Shown: one piece after another, positions 1-7,143 of the stretch
How the letters are laid out: each line of letters begins with the position of its first letter
How positions within the stretch are numbered: the stretch's first letter is position 1
Source: an uncultured Alphaproteobacteria bacterium
GTDB lineage: Bacteria; Pseudomonadota; Alphaproteobacteria; Rs-D84
Direction of reading: 5' to 3'
DNA length: 10,073 bases
NCBI GenBank assembly: GCA_947304085.1
Contig: CAMZAC010000012.1
Location: 1-10,073 of the forward strand
The notes under the pieces: generated by a model
What the model was told of the DNA's origin: nothing
Databases searched by the model: none
The model's input: the letters and a program-made list of their open reading frames with translations, nothing else
Made by a program: the position numbers and the translations under genes

Positions 1-432
1 CACCGTGGGCACATCAGTAGTTGCACTGATATCCAGAAAAAACTTGAAAACAAATGGAAACAAAACATAAAATGCAAACGCTGCGCCACACACAAATAAT
101 ATTGGGGATATTAAAAATATAGGCAACAATAATTGTTTTTCGTTTTTATGTAATCCAGGTGCAACATATGCCCATATATGCCACATTAAAACAGGTATTG
201 TTATAACAAGCGCAATCAATGTAGATAACGAAAATTTTATCATCAAGCCGTCTGTTAATTTAGTATAAATCAAAGTTGCATCACCCCAAACACTAGTCAA
301 CGGTTCAACCAAAAATAATTCCACATACGGCGCAACAATCCAACCAAATGCAAAAGAAAAAACAAACACCAATGCAGTCCATAATATTCTGCGTCGCAAT
401 TCCGCAAAATGTTGCATTAATGTCATTTTCAT
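1..432 (-). CDS. tatC: Sec-independent protein translocase subunit TatC (partial, C-terminus beyond window)
   Basis: TatC is the polytopic inner-membrane receptor that recognises twin-arginine signal peptides together with TatB. The reading frame stays open from the ATG at 432 to the left edge, giving 144 codons. Near the N-terminus it reads MQHFAELRRRILW, matching the family's H(L/F)xELRxR cytoplasmic motif. The first membrane segment follows (about residues 17-36), then a periplasmic loop with VEPLTSVWG, a second hydrophobic segment and the cytoplasmic AYVAPGLHKNEK loop typical of TatC. The start ATG overlaps the tatB stop (ATGA), so the two are probably translationally coupled; a second in-frame ATG at 426 is possible because no strong ribosome binding site is visible. 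About the last 40% of the protein lies outside the window. Confidence 0.95.
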   Translation of the reverse strand, partial: MKMTLMQHFAELRRRILWTALVFVFSFAFGWIVAPYVELFLVEPLTSVWGDATLIYTKLTDGLMIKFSLSTLIALVITIPVLMWHIWAYVAPGLHKNEKQLLLPIFLISPILFVCGAAFAFYVLFPFVFKFFLDISATTDVPTV

Positions 433-710
433 TTTTTCTTTACCGTTTTAACAGACTTTTTTTGTTTAATCGGCTTTATACCAGCAAACATATCATTTGT
501 TGCATTTTCAATTAAATCATCTATGGGTTTTTCTAAATCTATTCGTTGTTGAATTTGTTCTGATATATCCGTAATTTTCCAAACTAAATTTCGAATCCAT
601 TTAAACACGCGCCCAAAAAACCTTGCTATTTCTGGCCAATTTTTAACAGGCACAACACAAATTGCAACCAAAATAATCACTAAAAATTCAGTCCAACTGA
701 TTCCTAACAT
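429..710 (-). CDS. tatB: Sec-independent protein translocase subunit TatB
   Basis: This is a 93-residue protein with one N-terminal membrane helix (about residues 5-22), an amphipathic helix and a charged tail rich in lysine. It begins MLGISWTEFLVII, with Glu8 in the membrane segment as in E. coli TatB, and it lies directly upstream of tatC with an ATGA overlap. TatB forms the substrate-receptor complex with TatC in the inner membrane. The Gly-Pro hinge usual at the end of the helix reads Val-Pro here (VVPVKNWPEIAR), and the protein is shorter than the roughly 170 residues of E. coli TatB. Position beside tatC, rather than sequence alone, favours TatB over TatA; a separate, better TatA match lies near the right end of the window. 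No clear ribosome binding site is visible; lolA ends 12 bases upstream. Confidence 0.87.
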   Translation of the reverse strand: MLGISWTEFLVIILVAICVVPVKNWPEIARFFGRVFKWIRNLVWKITDISEQIQQRIDLEKPIDDLIENATNDMFAGIKPIKQKKSVKTVKKK

Positions 711-722
711 ATCTGTATATTT

Positions 723-1337
723 TTAATCATAAAAGTCATCATTGTCATTTGTACTTACCGTTTTATGACGAGATAGTTGAAAATAATTTTTTCCAAAATC
801 TGATTTTGATTTCAAATTGCTAAACATAACATCTGTCTGATTACCAGTTGCATCAACAACAGACCAAGAATTTAATTTTACAGGCGCTTTATTAAACACA
901 ACAGACATATACCCCAACCCTTCCTGATTACGCAAATTCATTTTCAAAGTGAAAACATCTTTATCACTGGTTGTTTCTGACACATTTATATCTGCGTTCT
1001 GCAAATCTATTTTTTTTCGCACTAAAATTCCTGCTGGTGTACTGGTCAATGGAACAGTCGTTATCTGATCCAGAGATTTATCATAAAAATACAAATCTTT
1101 ACCATCAGCAATCAATTGAATCGGTGCATTATTATAATCTAAACGAACACGACCAGGACGCAACATAGAAAACACCCCCTGTTCTGTTTTACCATTTGCA
1201 ACTTGTGTAAAAGCACCCTGAAGTCCCCCGATTGAATTTAAATATTTTTCTGCTTTTTGAATTAATGTCTTATCAATCGCCGCATTTACAGAAAAACTAA
1301 CAAACAATCCAAATAATATTACAAATATTTTTTTCAT
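723..1337 (-). CDS. lolA: Outer-membrane lipoprotein carrier protein LolA
   Basis: LolA is a periplasmic chaperone that takes lipoproteins from the LolCDE transporter to the outer membrane. The 204-residue product has a signal peptide (Lys2-Lys3, hydrophobic core, likely cleavage after Val-Asn-Ala at residue 19). The mature part shows family features: GAFTQ near the N-terminus, then G-x-F-x-x-x-RPGRVRLDY, then LIADGKDLYFYDKSLDQ and VPLTSTPAGIL. Length fits the family. The start is supported by AAGGGG seven bases upstream of the ATG, lying in the end of the preceding gene, which stops one base before. It sits between a DHH phosphoesterase and tatB and is probably co-transcribed with them. The C-terminal tail after about residue 190 (Asn/Asp-rich) is not a family feature I recognise. 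Confidence 0.9.
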   Translation of the reverse strand: MKKIFVILFGLFVSFSVNAAIDKTLIQKAEKYLNSIGGLQGAFTQVANGKTEQGVFSMLRPGRVRLDYNNAPIQLIADGKDLYFYDKSLDQITTVPLTSTPAGILVRKKIDLQNADINVSETTSDKDVFTLKMNLRNQEGLGYMSVVFNKAPVKLNSWSVVDATGNQTDVMFSNLKSKSDFGKNYFQLSRHKTVSTNDNDDFYD

Positions 1338-1338
1338 A

Positions 1339-2289
1339 CTACATCCCCTTAAATGCGTTTAACACTTTTTCTTTTACTGATTCTAGGTTTTCCATTAAAA
1401 CCGCCCCAGCAGCACACGAATGACCACCACCACCTAATGCTTCTGCAATATTATTTATTGGTTTGTTTCTGCTGCGAATAGAAATACCAACCTGATTTTC
1501 TTTTTGTTCTTTTAGCAAGACAACATATTCAACACCGTGAATTTGGCCCAACAACCACAATACCAAACTGCCACGTCCATCCAGTTTTTTATAATCAGGT
1601 TGTCTAATTGTCGCGATTGCTAAACGTCCACGCATATAAAACTCTGCTTTTGAAACAGTTTCCGATTCTACTAACACTGTTTTTTTACTTTTATTGTCCA
1701 ACAGATTTACCAGATGTGGCATATCTGCACCCAAATCTACCAATTCTGCAGCATCTCGCAACACTTCTCCGCTATGAACAAATTTGAAATTACCTGTATC
1801 CGTAATTATTCCCAAAGTTATAAGATCTATAATGTCTTGATTAAATTTAAGCTTTGCGTTTTTAGCAACTTCATACACAACCTGGGCGGCAGCATCTTTA
1901 TCTGAATTACCAAAGCACAAAGCGCCGACCACATCTTCATTAAAATGATGATCAAATTCAATTACAAAATCTGCACTGTTAACAAGTCGTTCCGCACCAC
2001 CAAGATGAATACGGGTTCCATAATCTACCAATATATATAAATCATATTTTTTACTTTCCGGGATATGTGCATGAAAACACATCTGATTGCGCAACGGAAC
2101 ATTATCTAATTCTTTTGGTATATTGCCATCATAAATAACGGTTGCGGTCTTGTTAAAATTCAACTCTATAATTTTCATCAAAGCCAATGCAGAACACAAT
2201 GAATCACCATCTGGATTTTTATGTCCTGATATAGCGATTGATTTAGCATTTTTGATTTTATCTATTAAAAGTTCTATTTGTTCATTCAT
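1339..2289 (-). CDS. DHH/DHHA1 phosphoesterase, NrnA-like (nanoRNase/pAp phosphatase type)
   Basis: The 316-residue protein carries the DHH family motifs in order: GHKNPDGDS (residues 22-30; His23, Asp27 and Asp29 as metal ligands), VDYGT (Asp89), DHH (113-115), TDTGNF (163-168) and the DHHA1 glycine motif GGGGH (286-290). This arrangement and length match the NrnA/Bacillus YtqI group, which degrade very short RNA oligonucleotides and in some cases dephosphorylate pAp, using manganese. It is shorter than RecJ and lacks its extra domain. Its ATG overlaps the recJ stop codon (ATGA), so translation is probably coupled. Most alphaproteobacteria use Orn or NrnB/NrnC for nanoRNA, so this copy may be the cell's oligoribonuclease; that is inference. 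A phosphodiesterase acting on cyclic-dinucleotide products (GdpP/PDE2-like activity) cannot be excluded. Confidence 0.88.
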   Translation of the reverse strand: MNEQIELLIDKIKNAKSIAISGHKNPDGDSLCSALALMKIIELNFNKTATVIYDGNIPKELDNVPLRNQMCFHAHIPESKKYDLYILVDYGTRIHLGGAERLVNSADFVIEFDHHFNEDVVGALCFGNSDKDAAAQVVYEVAKNAKLKFNQDIIDLITLGIITDTGNFKFVHSGEVLRDAAELVDLGADMPHLVNLLDNKSKKTVLVESETVSKAEFYMRGRLAIATIRQPDYKKLDGRGSLVLWLLGQIHGVEYVVLLKEQKENQVGISIRSRNKPINNIAEALGGGGHSCAAGAVLMENLESVKEKVLNAFKGM

Positions 2290-4040
2290 AGTGTCATATC
2301 TTCTAATGTAAATTGAGCGCTTACTCGCCCATTATATTCATTTTCTTTTAACTTGCCCAACATTATTATTTTAGTGTTTGTATTGGTTTCGTCCAGTAAA
2401 AAATCACCTACTGGGGTTCCAACTAAATTGAACCCAACAAAAGACAATTGACCTCCGTCACTTGTTTTTACTACACCGCGTAAATGTGCACCATTACCCA
2501 TAACTGTGGCAAATTTTAAAATTGCGCCACGCAATACCAATGTTGGTTCTGGATTACACTGCCCAAACGGTGCTAATTCTGCCAACTTCTCAACTAAATG
2601 CATATTTGCACCCGCTGCATCCAATTCTGCGTCAACAAATATCTCTGGCATTGGACAAACGCCGTTTAATTGTTCTGATACTGCCTTTTCAAGAAAATCG
2701 CAAAACTCTTGTTCTTTATTTGATTCCAAAGTAAAACCTGCTGCCGCTGCATGACCACCACCCTCTGACAAAATACCAGCAGCTAATGCATCATGAATTA
2801 TTTTACCAAGATCAACCTCTGGTATTGAACGACCAGAACCATTTATTATACCATCACTGCGTGTTGCAACACATGTCGGTAAATTATATTTATCTTTTAA
2901 TCGACCAGCGATTATCCCCATAACCCCACCGTGCCAATTATCTCCACACACAAATAGACTGCACTTGCCATCCTGATGGCAATTATCAACTTTGTCTATT
3001 GCATCAATCATAATAGAGTTTTGAATATTTATTCTATCCTGATTCATAAGATGCAATTTGTTTGCCAAATCATTTGCTATTAATGGATTATCGGTCAACA
3101 ATAATTCCAATGCAGGTTCTGCAGAATCTAATCTACCTGCTGCATTTAATCGTGGTCCCAGCGCAAAGCCCACCGCATAAACAGATGGACGCTTTATGCC
3201 TGCTAACCCCATCAAGGTCTTCAGCCCCAGATTTTGTTGCAAACCCATAACTTTCAATCCAGTAGCGACAAAAGCACGATTCAACCCAACCAAAGGCATC
3301 GTATCGCAAATTGTTCCCAACGCCACCAAATCCATGTAGTTTAACAAATTAATCTGATTTTTACCATCTTCAAAAAATCTTCTGTTTTTTAATTCACGAT
3401 TTAATGCAACCAATGTCAAAAAAGCAACCCCAACCCCTGCCAAAAAACTTAATCCAGAATTATCATCTGCACGTTTAGGATTTACAACAGCATTTGCGTT
3501 TGGCAATTCTACATCTGGCGAATGATGGTCTGTCACAATAACTTTTATTCCCTGTTCTTTTGCATGTTTTACTTCGGCAATACCGCTTATACCACAATCA
3601 ACCGTGATTAATAATTTAACACCACTCGCGACAATTTTATCTATAGCTGTTTTATTCAAGCCATACCCTTCTCCTTCGCGTGTCGGCAAATACCAAGATA
3701 CATCACAACCAAAAGATTTAAGATATTTTACAAAAATGGCTGTTGAGGTTATACCGTCAACATCATAATCACCATATATAGCAATCTTATCGTGCGCACA
3801 AATCGCATCTGCGATAACATTCACTGCAACATCCATATCTCGCAATACAAAGGGATCCGGCATATATTCTTTAATAGAGGGATTTAAAAACTTCTCAATA
3901 TTATCTGCGCCCGTAATACCACGTGACTGCAAAATATGTTTTATCAGTGCTTGTGCATCATTTGAATTGGTTTTATCATAATAATCATCTGATACAGTCC
4001 ACACCTTACCCAGCATGGATTTTTCTACTATCTTTCTCAC
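2286..4040 (-). CDS. recJ: Single-stranded-DNA-specific 5'-3' exonuclease RecJ
   Basis: RecJ resects 5' ends of single-stranded DNA in RecF-pathway recombination and mismatch or base-excision repair. The 584-residue product has all the DHH exonuclease motifs: IYGDYDVDG (88-96), TVDCG (146-150), TDHHSP (170-175), GPRLNAAGRL (295-304) and the DHHA1 motif SEGGGHAAAAGF (425-436), plus the C-terminal OB-domain signature PFGQCNPEP (491-499; the family usually has Gly where Cys is here). Length is usual for the family. The chosen start is a GTG at 4040, supported by AGAG six bases upstream; an ATG eight codons later (Met9) is the alternative. A predicted promoter lies just upstream, so recJ probably heads a transcript with the NrnA-like gene, lolA, tatB and tatC. 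Confidence 0.96.
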   Translation of the reverse strand: MRKIVEKSMLGKVWTVSDDYYDKTNSNDAQALIKHILQSRGITGADNIEKFLNPSIKEYMPDPFVLRDMDVAVNVIADAICAHDKIAIYGDYDVDGITSTAIFVKYLKSFGCDVSWYLPTREGEGYGLNKTAIDKIVASGVKLLITVDCGISGIAEVKHAKEQGIKVIVTDHHSPDVELPNANAVVNPKRADDNSGLSFLAGVGVAFLTLVALNRELKNRRFFEDGKNQINLLNYMDLVALGTICDTMPLVGLNRAFVATGLKVMGLQQNLGLKTLMGLAGIKRPSVYAVGFALGPRLNAAGRLDSAEPALELLLTDNPLIANDLANKLHLMNQDRINIQNSIMIDAIDKVDNCHQDGKCSLFVCGDNWHGGVMGIIAGRLKDKYNLPTCVATRSDGIINGSGRSIPEVDLGKIIHDALAAGILSEGGGHAAAAGFTLESNKEQEFCDFLEKAVSEQLNGVCPMPEIFVDAELDAAGANMHLVEKLAELAPFGQCNPEPTLVLRGAILKFATVMGNGAHLRGVVKTSDGGQLSFVGFNLVGTPVGDFLLDETNTNTKIIMLGKLKENEYNGRVSAQFTLEDMTL

Positions 4041-4071
4041 ACTTCACTCTTTTTTTCTTATTATCAGTATT

Positions 4072-4100
4072 ATTATAATCTAAAAAAATTAAAATAGCAA
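4072..4100 (-). promoter_or_regulatory. Predicted sigma70-type promoter upstream of recJ
   Basis: On the minus strand, TTGCTA (4100-4095) and a perfect TATAAT (4077-4072) are separated by 17 bases. The -10 ends 31 bases before the recJ GTG. The -35 lies within the last codons of ftsI, and there is no hairpin between the genes, so this would be an internal promoter added to possible read-through from ftsI. AT-rich DNA yields chance -10 boxes, but the spacing and both hexamers are good. Confidence 0.55.
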
Positions 4101-5741
4101 TGGCATGATTCCATCAAGTATTGCACCAGCCGTTGGCACAGCATTTAAAGAAGATGTTCGCCACCCACCAGTTTCTTTTGTTGCCTGTGGTTCATCCAAC
4201 ATAATTAATATTACATATTGTGGCGCAGACACAGGAAATATTCCTGCAAAAACAGCAACGTTTTTTGTCTTGTCAATACGACCGTTAACATGTTTTTCTG
4301 CAGTTCCTGTTTTTCCACCAATCTCAACCCCTTTGACACGCGCCCGTTTAGCAGTAGTTTGTTCTGCAATCTGAAACATAATTCGACGTATGTTTTCAGA
4401 TATATAAGAATCTATAATACGTTCTGCGCGTATCGCACCAATATTACGCTTTAACAAAGTTGGATAAATATAAAAACCACCATTTGTGACAGCATTAACC
4501 GCCAACAGCAAATGCATAGGTGTCACAGCAATTCCGTGTCCAAATCCGGCTGTAGCCTTTTCTGTAGGACCCCAAACCTTATGCATCAAAGTATTTTCTG
4601 TTTTTCCAAATTCTAAATTTAAAGATTTATCAAAATTCAATTTAGTAAAAAATTCTTTTTGTGCATTATCTGGCAAATCTAACGCAAGCCTTGCACTGCC
4701 AACATTACAAGAATATAACATAATATCTGGCGCTTTTAATTTGGTTATCCCTTTTTTCTTTATAACATCGCGTTTAAAACTTGAAACATCATCGATTGGA
4801 CTTTTCATCGCAGGACGACCAAACTTGTCATAAATCATGAGCGGTTCATTGACTTTGTATTCTTTGTCCTGCAAATTATTTTCATATGCCAAAACCGTAT
4901 TAAATATTTTAAACACGGACCCCATAGTAAAATTATCCCGTAATAATTTAAACCGACGATTTTGAACAGGCGCAGAATTAATATTGTTTGGATCAAAATC
5001 CGGCAATTGAACCATGGCCATCATTTCACCCGTAGTAGAATTCATCAACATACCCAAAGCAGATTTTGCATGATATTTATCCATAGCTATGCTTAATTGT
5101 GTATAAAAAATATTTTGAACACGAGAATCTATAGATATTCTCAATGGATCTTTGTTTTCTTGCAGATATTTATCATAAACTGCCTCTAGTCCTTCTAGGC
5201 CTTTATCTTTACCAGCAAAGCCGATAACATGCGCGAAAACATTTCGTTGTGGATAACGACGCGTTGTAAATTGTTCTATTTCAAAACAATCGTATCTAGC
5301 TTCCTTTATTTTCTTTATCTGATCTTCATTGGCGTTTTTCTTTATGTAAATCCCCCTTTTTCCAGAACGAATTAAACCCAAGGCATCACTTATACTGTAA
5401 TCCATTGGGGCAATATCATGAATTATATGTGCAACCTCATTTATATCTTCTTCTTTAACTTTTGGTGGATATAATTTGATATTTCCAGATTTTACACTTT
5501 TCGCCAACACCACACCATTTCGATCTACAATGTCAGCACGCCACGCAATTTCTTGTTTTTTTACCCCATTATATTGAACATAATTGCGTTGCAACCCTAA
5601 CTGCAAAGTCCTTATAATAAAAATCGAAAAAACAATAATAAATGCACTACGAAGAAAACGTAAACGCCCTACACTGTCGTTATTGTATACAGTCCCTTTG
5701 TATTCATGTGGCAAAATATCTTTACCTATGTTAAATTTCAT
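4089..5741 (-). CDS. ftsI: Peptidoglycan D,D-transpeptidase FtsI (class B PBP, PBP3)
   Basis: FtsI cross-links septal peptidoglycan during division, acting in the inner membrane with FtsW and the FtsQLB complex. The 550-residue protein has a short cytoplasmic tail, one membrane anchor (about 31-47), a dimerisation/pedestal domain starting with RADIVDRNGVVLAKS (68-82) and a C-terminal transpeptidase domain. Catalytic motifs are intact: SVFK (275-278, nucleophile Ser275), SCN (344-346; usual SSN) and KTGT (477-480). The motif before the serine reads TMGS rather than the common EPGS. Length is typical. Its ATG overlaps the stop of the FtsL-like gene (ATGA), the arrangement expected for ftsL-ftsI. 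The usual murE/murF neighbours do not follow; recJ does. Confidence 0.95.
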   Translation of the reverse strand: MKFNIGKDILPHEYKGTVYNNDSVGRLRFLRSAFIIVFSIFIIRTLQLGLQRNYVQYNGVKKQEIAWRADIVDRNGVVLAKSVKSGNIKLYPPKVKEEDINEVAHIIHDIAPMDYSISDALGLIRSGKRGIYIKKNANEDQIKKIKEARYDCFEIEQFTTRRYPQRNVFAHVIGFAGKDKGLEGLEAVYDKYLQENKDPLRISIDSRVQNIFYTQLSIAMDKYHAKSALGMLMNSTTGEMMAMVQLPDFDPNNINSAPVQNRRFKLLRDNFTMGSVFKIFNTVLAYENNLQDKEYKVNEPLMIYDKFGRPAMKSPIDDVSSFKRDVIKKKGITKLKAPDIMLYSCNVGSARLALDLPDNAQKEFFTKLNFDKSLNLEFGKTENTLMHKVWGPTEKATAGFGHGIAVTPMHLLLAVNAVTNGGFYIYPTLLKRNIGAIRAERIIDSYISENIRRIMFQIAEQTTAKRARVKGVEIGGKTGTAEKHVNGRIDKTKNVAVFAGIFPVSAPQYVILIMLDEPQATKETGGWRTSSLNAVPTAGAILDGIMPLLF

Positions 5742-6028
5742 TTTTCCGCCATCGGTATATCATTTATATGAATTGTTTTACTATAAGAAACTGTCGTTGC
5801 ATTCGGGTGCATACCAACGACAGAACTACGCAAAGAATCCCCGGAAGATAAATTAGAAAATTTGGTTTCTGCCACAGCCATTTCATATTTCGTATCATCC
5901 ATTGTTCTGCGCACATACTCCAAGCTTTTATTTTGCACACGATAACACACCTGCAAAAACACAATTAAACACACGACGCCTGATAACATACAAAGTCCCA
6001 AATTAAACATTTTTTCATCATCACGCAT
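5738..6028 (-). CDS. ftsL: FtsL-like cell division protein
   Basis: This 96-residue protein has a short cytoplasmic N-terminus, one membrane helix (about residues 8-28) and a short periplasmic stretch (about 30-60) rich in charged residues that could form a helix or coiled coil. That is the architecture of FtsL, which joins FtsB and FtsQ to activate FtsWI. Sequence identity to FtsL is weak, as is normal for the family, so the call rests on topology, size and its position immediately before ftsI with an ATGA overlap. The start is fixed by a strong ribosome binding site (AAGGAAGGA, 6044-6036) seven bases before the ATG. The Ser-rich tail after residue 58 is not recognised. sufE ends 30 bases upstream rather than rsmH, the usual partner. 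Confidence 0.68.
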   Translation of the reverse strand: MRDDEKMFNLGLCMLSGVVCLIVFLQVCYRVQNKSLEYVRRTMDDTKYEMAVAETKFSNLSSGDSLRSSVVGMHPNATTVSYSKTIHINDIPMAEK

Positions 6029-6035
6029 AAAGTAT

Positions 6036-6044
6036 TCCTTCCTT
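6036..6044 (-). promoter_or_regulatory. Strong ribosome binding site of the FtsL-like gene
   Basis: On the minus strand AAGGAAGGA lies seven bases before the ATG at 6028, in the 30-base gap after sufE. It is the strongest Shine-Dalgarno sequence among the minus-strand genes here and suggests independent translation of ftsL-ftsI even if the mRNA is shared with the suf genes. Confidence 0.7.
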
Positions 6045-6058
6045 TTGTGTGTATTTTA

Positions 6059-6421
6059 TCACAAATTACTAAAAAAATTAATCATAGATTGAATACCATT
6101 TAATCTTGCTGCCCCAAAATTCAAATCCAAAGTTTGAAATTCTGCCATTATATCCATCTGTTTTATTTCTTTTATACTTTTTCCTTCAATCATAGCTAAA
6201 ATTATCGCGAGTATTCCGCGCACCATTGCCGAATCGGCAGTTCCATAAAATTTATCACCAAACTGACACAATTGAACAAAAGATGTACAACCTAAAATTT
6301 CTGTGCATACAGCAGAATCTGGAACTTTTAGCAAATTCTTACCCAAATCCATAACCATATCTAACTTATCTATGGGATTTTGAATTAATAACAAAGATTG
6401 TTTTATTTGTTCATAAGTCAT
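6059..6421 (-). CDS. sufE: SufE family cysteine desulfuration protein
   Basis: SufE accepts persulfide sulfur from the cysteine desulfurase SufS and passes it to the SufBCD scaffold. The 120-residue protein shows the family pattern: a helical N-terminus, the acceptor cysteine in ILGCTSFVQ (Cys45, matching the VxGCxSxVW motif), then ADSAMVRGILAIILAMIEGKS and a C-terminal ARLNGIQSMI (the family's RxNG-M segment). The tryptophan usual after the cysteine loop is Gln here. Length is slightly short but within the family. The ATG lies three bases after the stop of the MIP18-like gene, with AGGA in the end of that gene as ribosome binding site. Its place beside a SufS-like enzyme supports the function. 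Confidence 0.93.
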   Translation of the reverse strand: MTYEQIKQSLLLIQNPIDKLDMVMDLGKNLLKVPDSAVCTEILGCTSFVQLCQFGDKFYGTADSAMVRGILAIILAMIEGKSIKEIKQMDIMAEFQTLDLNFGAARLNGIQSMINFFSNL

Positions 6422-6424
6422 TCT

Positions 6425-6739
6425 CTACCATCCTTGCTCTGTTAAATCTAATTCTATACGTGCAGACTCGGACATACGCGATATATCCCACGCAGGCTCC
6501 CATACCAAATTTATCTTTACTGGTGTTCCATCAGAAACCGTTTCAATATTTGTTTTAACCTGTTCTAAAATGTCTTCCATCATTGGGCATGTTGGACTGG
6601 TAAAAGTCATTTCAACCACAATGCTGTCTTTATTTATTATAATATCATATATTAAACCCAAATCCCAAATATTCACAGGTATTTCTGGATCATATACTTT
6701 TTTTATCTCATTAATAATATCATCACGCGCCACAGACAT
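6425..6739 (-). CDS. MIP18/DUF59 family Fe-S assembly protein (SufT-like)
   Basis: The 104-residue protein matches the MIP18 (DUF59) domain over its full length: YDPEIPVNIWDLGLIYDI (16-33) with the conserved DPE, MTFTSPTCPM (44-53) with the single conserved cysteine Cys51, and the C-terminal LVWEPAWDISRMSESAR (78-94). Proteins of this family (SufT, YitW, PaaD and eukaryotic MIP18) help mature iron-sulfur proteins. The genomic place between the SufS-like gene and sufE indicates the SufT-type role in Fe-S assembly rather than phenylacetate degradation. It starts one base after the sufS stop (TAA-A-ATG), so it is probably translationally coupled to the downstream sufS fragment. Confidence 0.9.
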   Translation of the reverse strand: MSVARDDIINEIKKVYDPEIPVNIWDLGLIYDIIINKDSIVVEMTFTSPTCPMMEDILEQVKTNIETVSDGTPVKINLVWEPAWDISRMSESARIELDLTEQGW

Positions 6740-6740
6740 T

Positions 6741-7139
6741 TTATTTCACCATTTTACGAATTGTTTCAATAACATAATCTGCTTCTTCCTTGGTATTCCA
6801 CGGTCCCACAGATATGCGAATACTGCCATCTAATCCTAATTTTTTATGTATCCAACTTGCACACATATTACCAACACGAAGACAAATATTATGCGCGCCG
6901 ATCATAATACCAAAATCTAATACATGCATATTTTTAACAACAAAACTTAATATGCTCGCATTTGGCTGCGTTAATATTTTTATATTTGGCATTTTTAATA
7001 ATTCATCATACATGTAATTAATTAAATTTGATGAATTATACCAATTTGATAATTGCTCTATTGCTTTACCTAAACCAATAATTTGTGTCAAAGGTAATGT
7101 TCCAGCTTCAAATTTTTCTGGTGATTTATTTAATACCAA
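6741..7139 (-). CDS. sufS: SufS-like cysteine desulfurase, C-terminal fragment (frameshifted)
   Basis: This is the C-terminal third of a SufS-like enzyme, in a different frame from the N-terminal part. It opens at a TTG at 7139, but the frame is open from 7184, so the TTG is probably only the first permitted codon and not a genuine start; no ribosome binding site is evident. Conserved features survive: PEKFEAGTLPLTQIIGLG (family FEAGT and IGL), the catalytic-cysteine loop LRVGNMCAS (Cys93 of this fragment; the family usually has RxGHHCAQP) and GSIRISVGPWNTKEEAD (family RxSxxxYNTxEE). Because the motifs are intact, the break is recent, a sequencing error or recoded. Joined to the upstream part at the stop it would give about 379 residues, slightly short of the usual 400 or so. 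Confidence 0.85.
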   Translation of the reverse strand: MVLNKSPEKFEAGTLPLTQIIGLGKAIEQLSNWYNSSNLINYMYDELLKMPNIKILTQPNASILSFVVKNMHVLDFGIMIGAHNICLRVGNMCASWIHKKLGLDGSIRISVGPWNTKEEADYVIETIRKMVK

Positions 7140-7143
7140 TTTT

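Noticed and set aside
2506..2754. Plus-strand open frames of 62-115 codons antisense to recJ, ftsI and other minus-strand genes
   Set aside because: They lie opposite strongly conserved genes, have no ribosome binding sites and no recognisable domains, and are explained by codon bias on the coding strand.
6053..6081. Promoter for ftsL-ftsI at the end of sufE (TAAAAT, 6058-6053)
   Set aside because: The -10 is imperfect and no acceptable -35 lies 16-18 bases upstream, so it is not separable from chance in AT-rich DNA.
7137..7139. TTG at 7139 as a genuine start of a separate C-terminal desulfurase subunit
   Set aside because: The frame continues upstream of it to 7184, no ribosome binding site precedes it, and the sequence begins in the middle of the enzyme fold.
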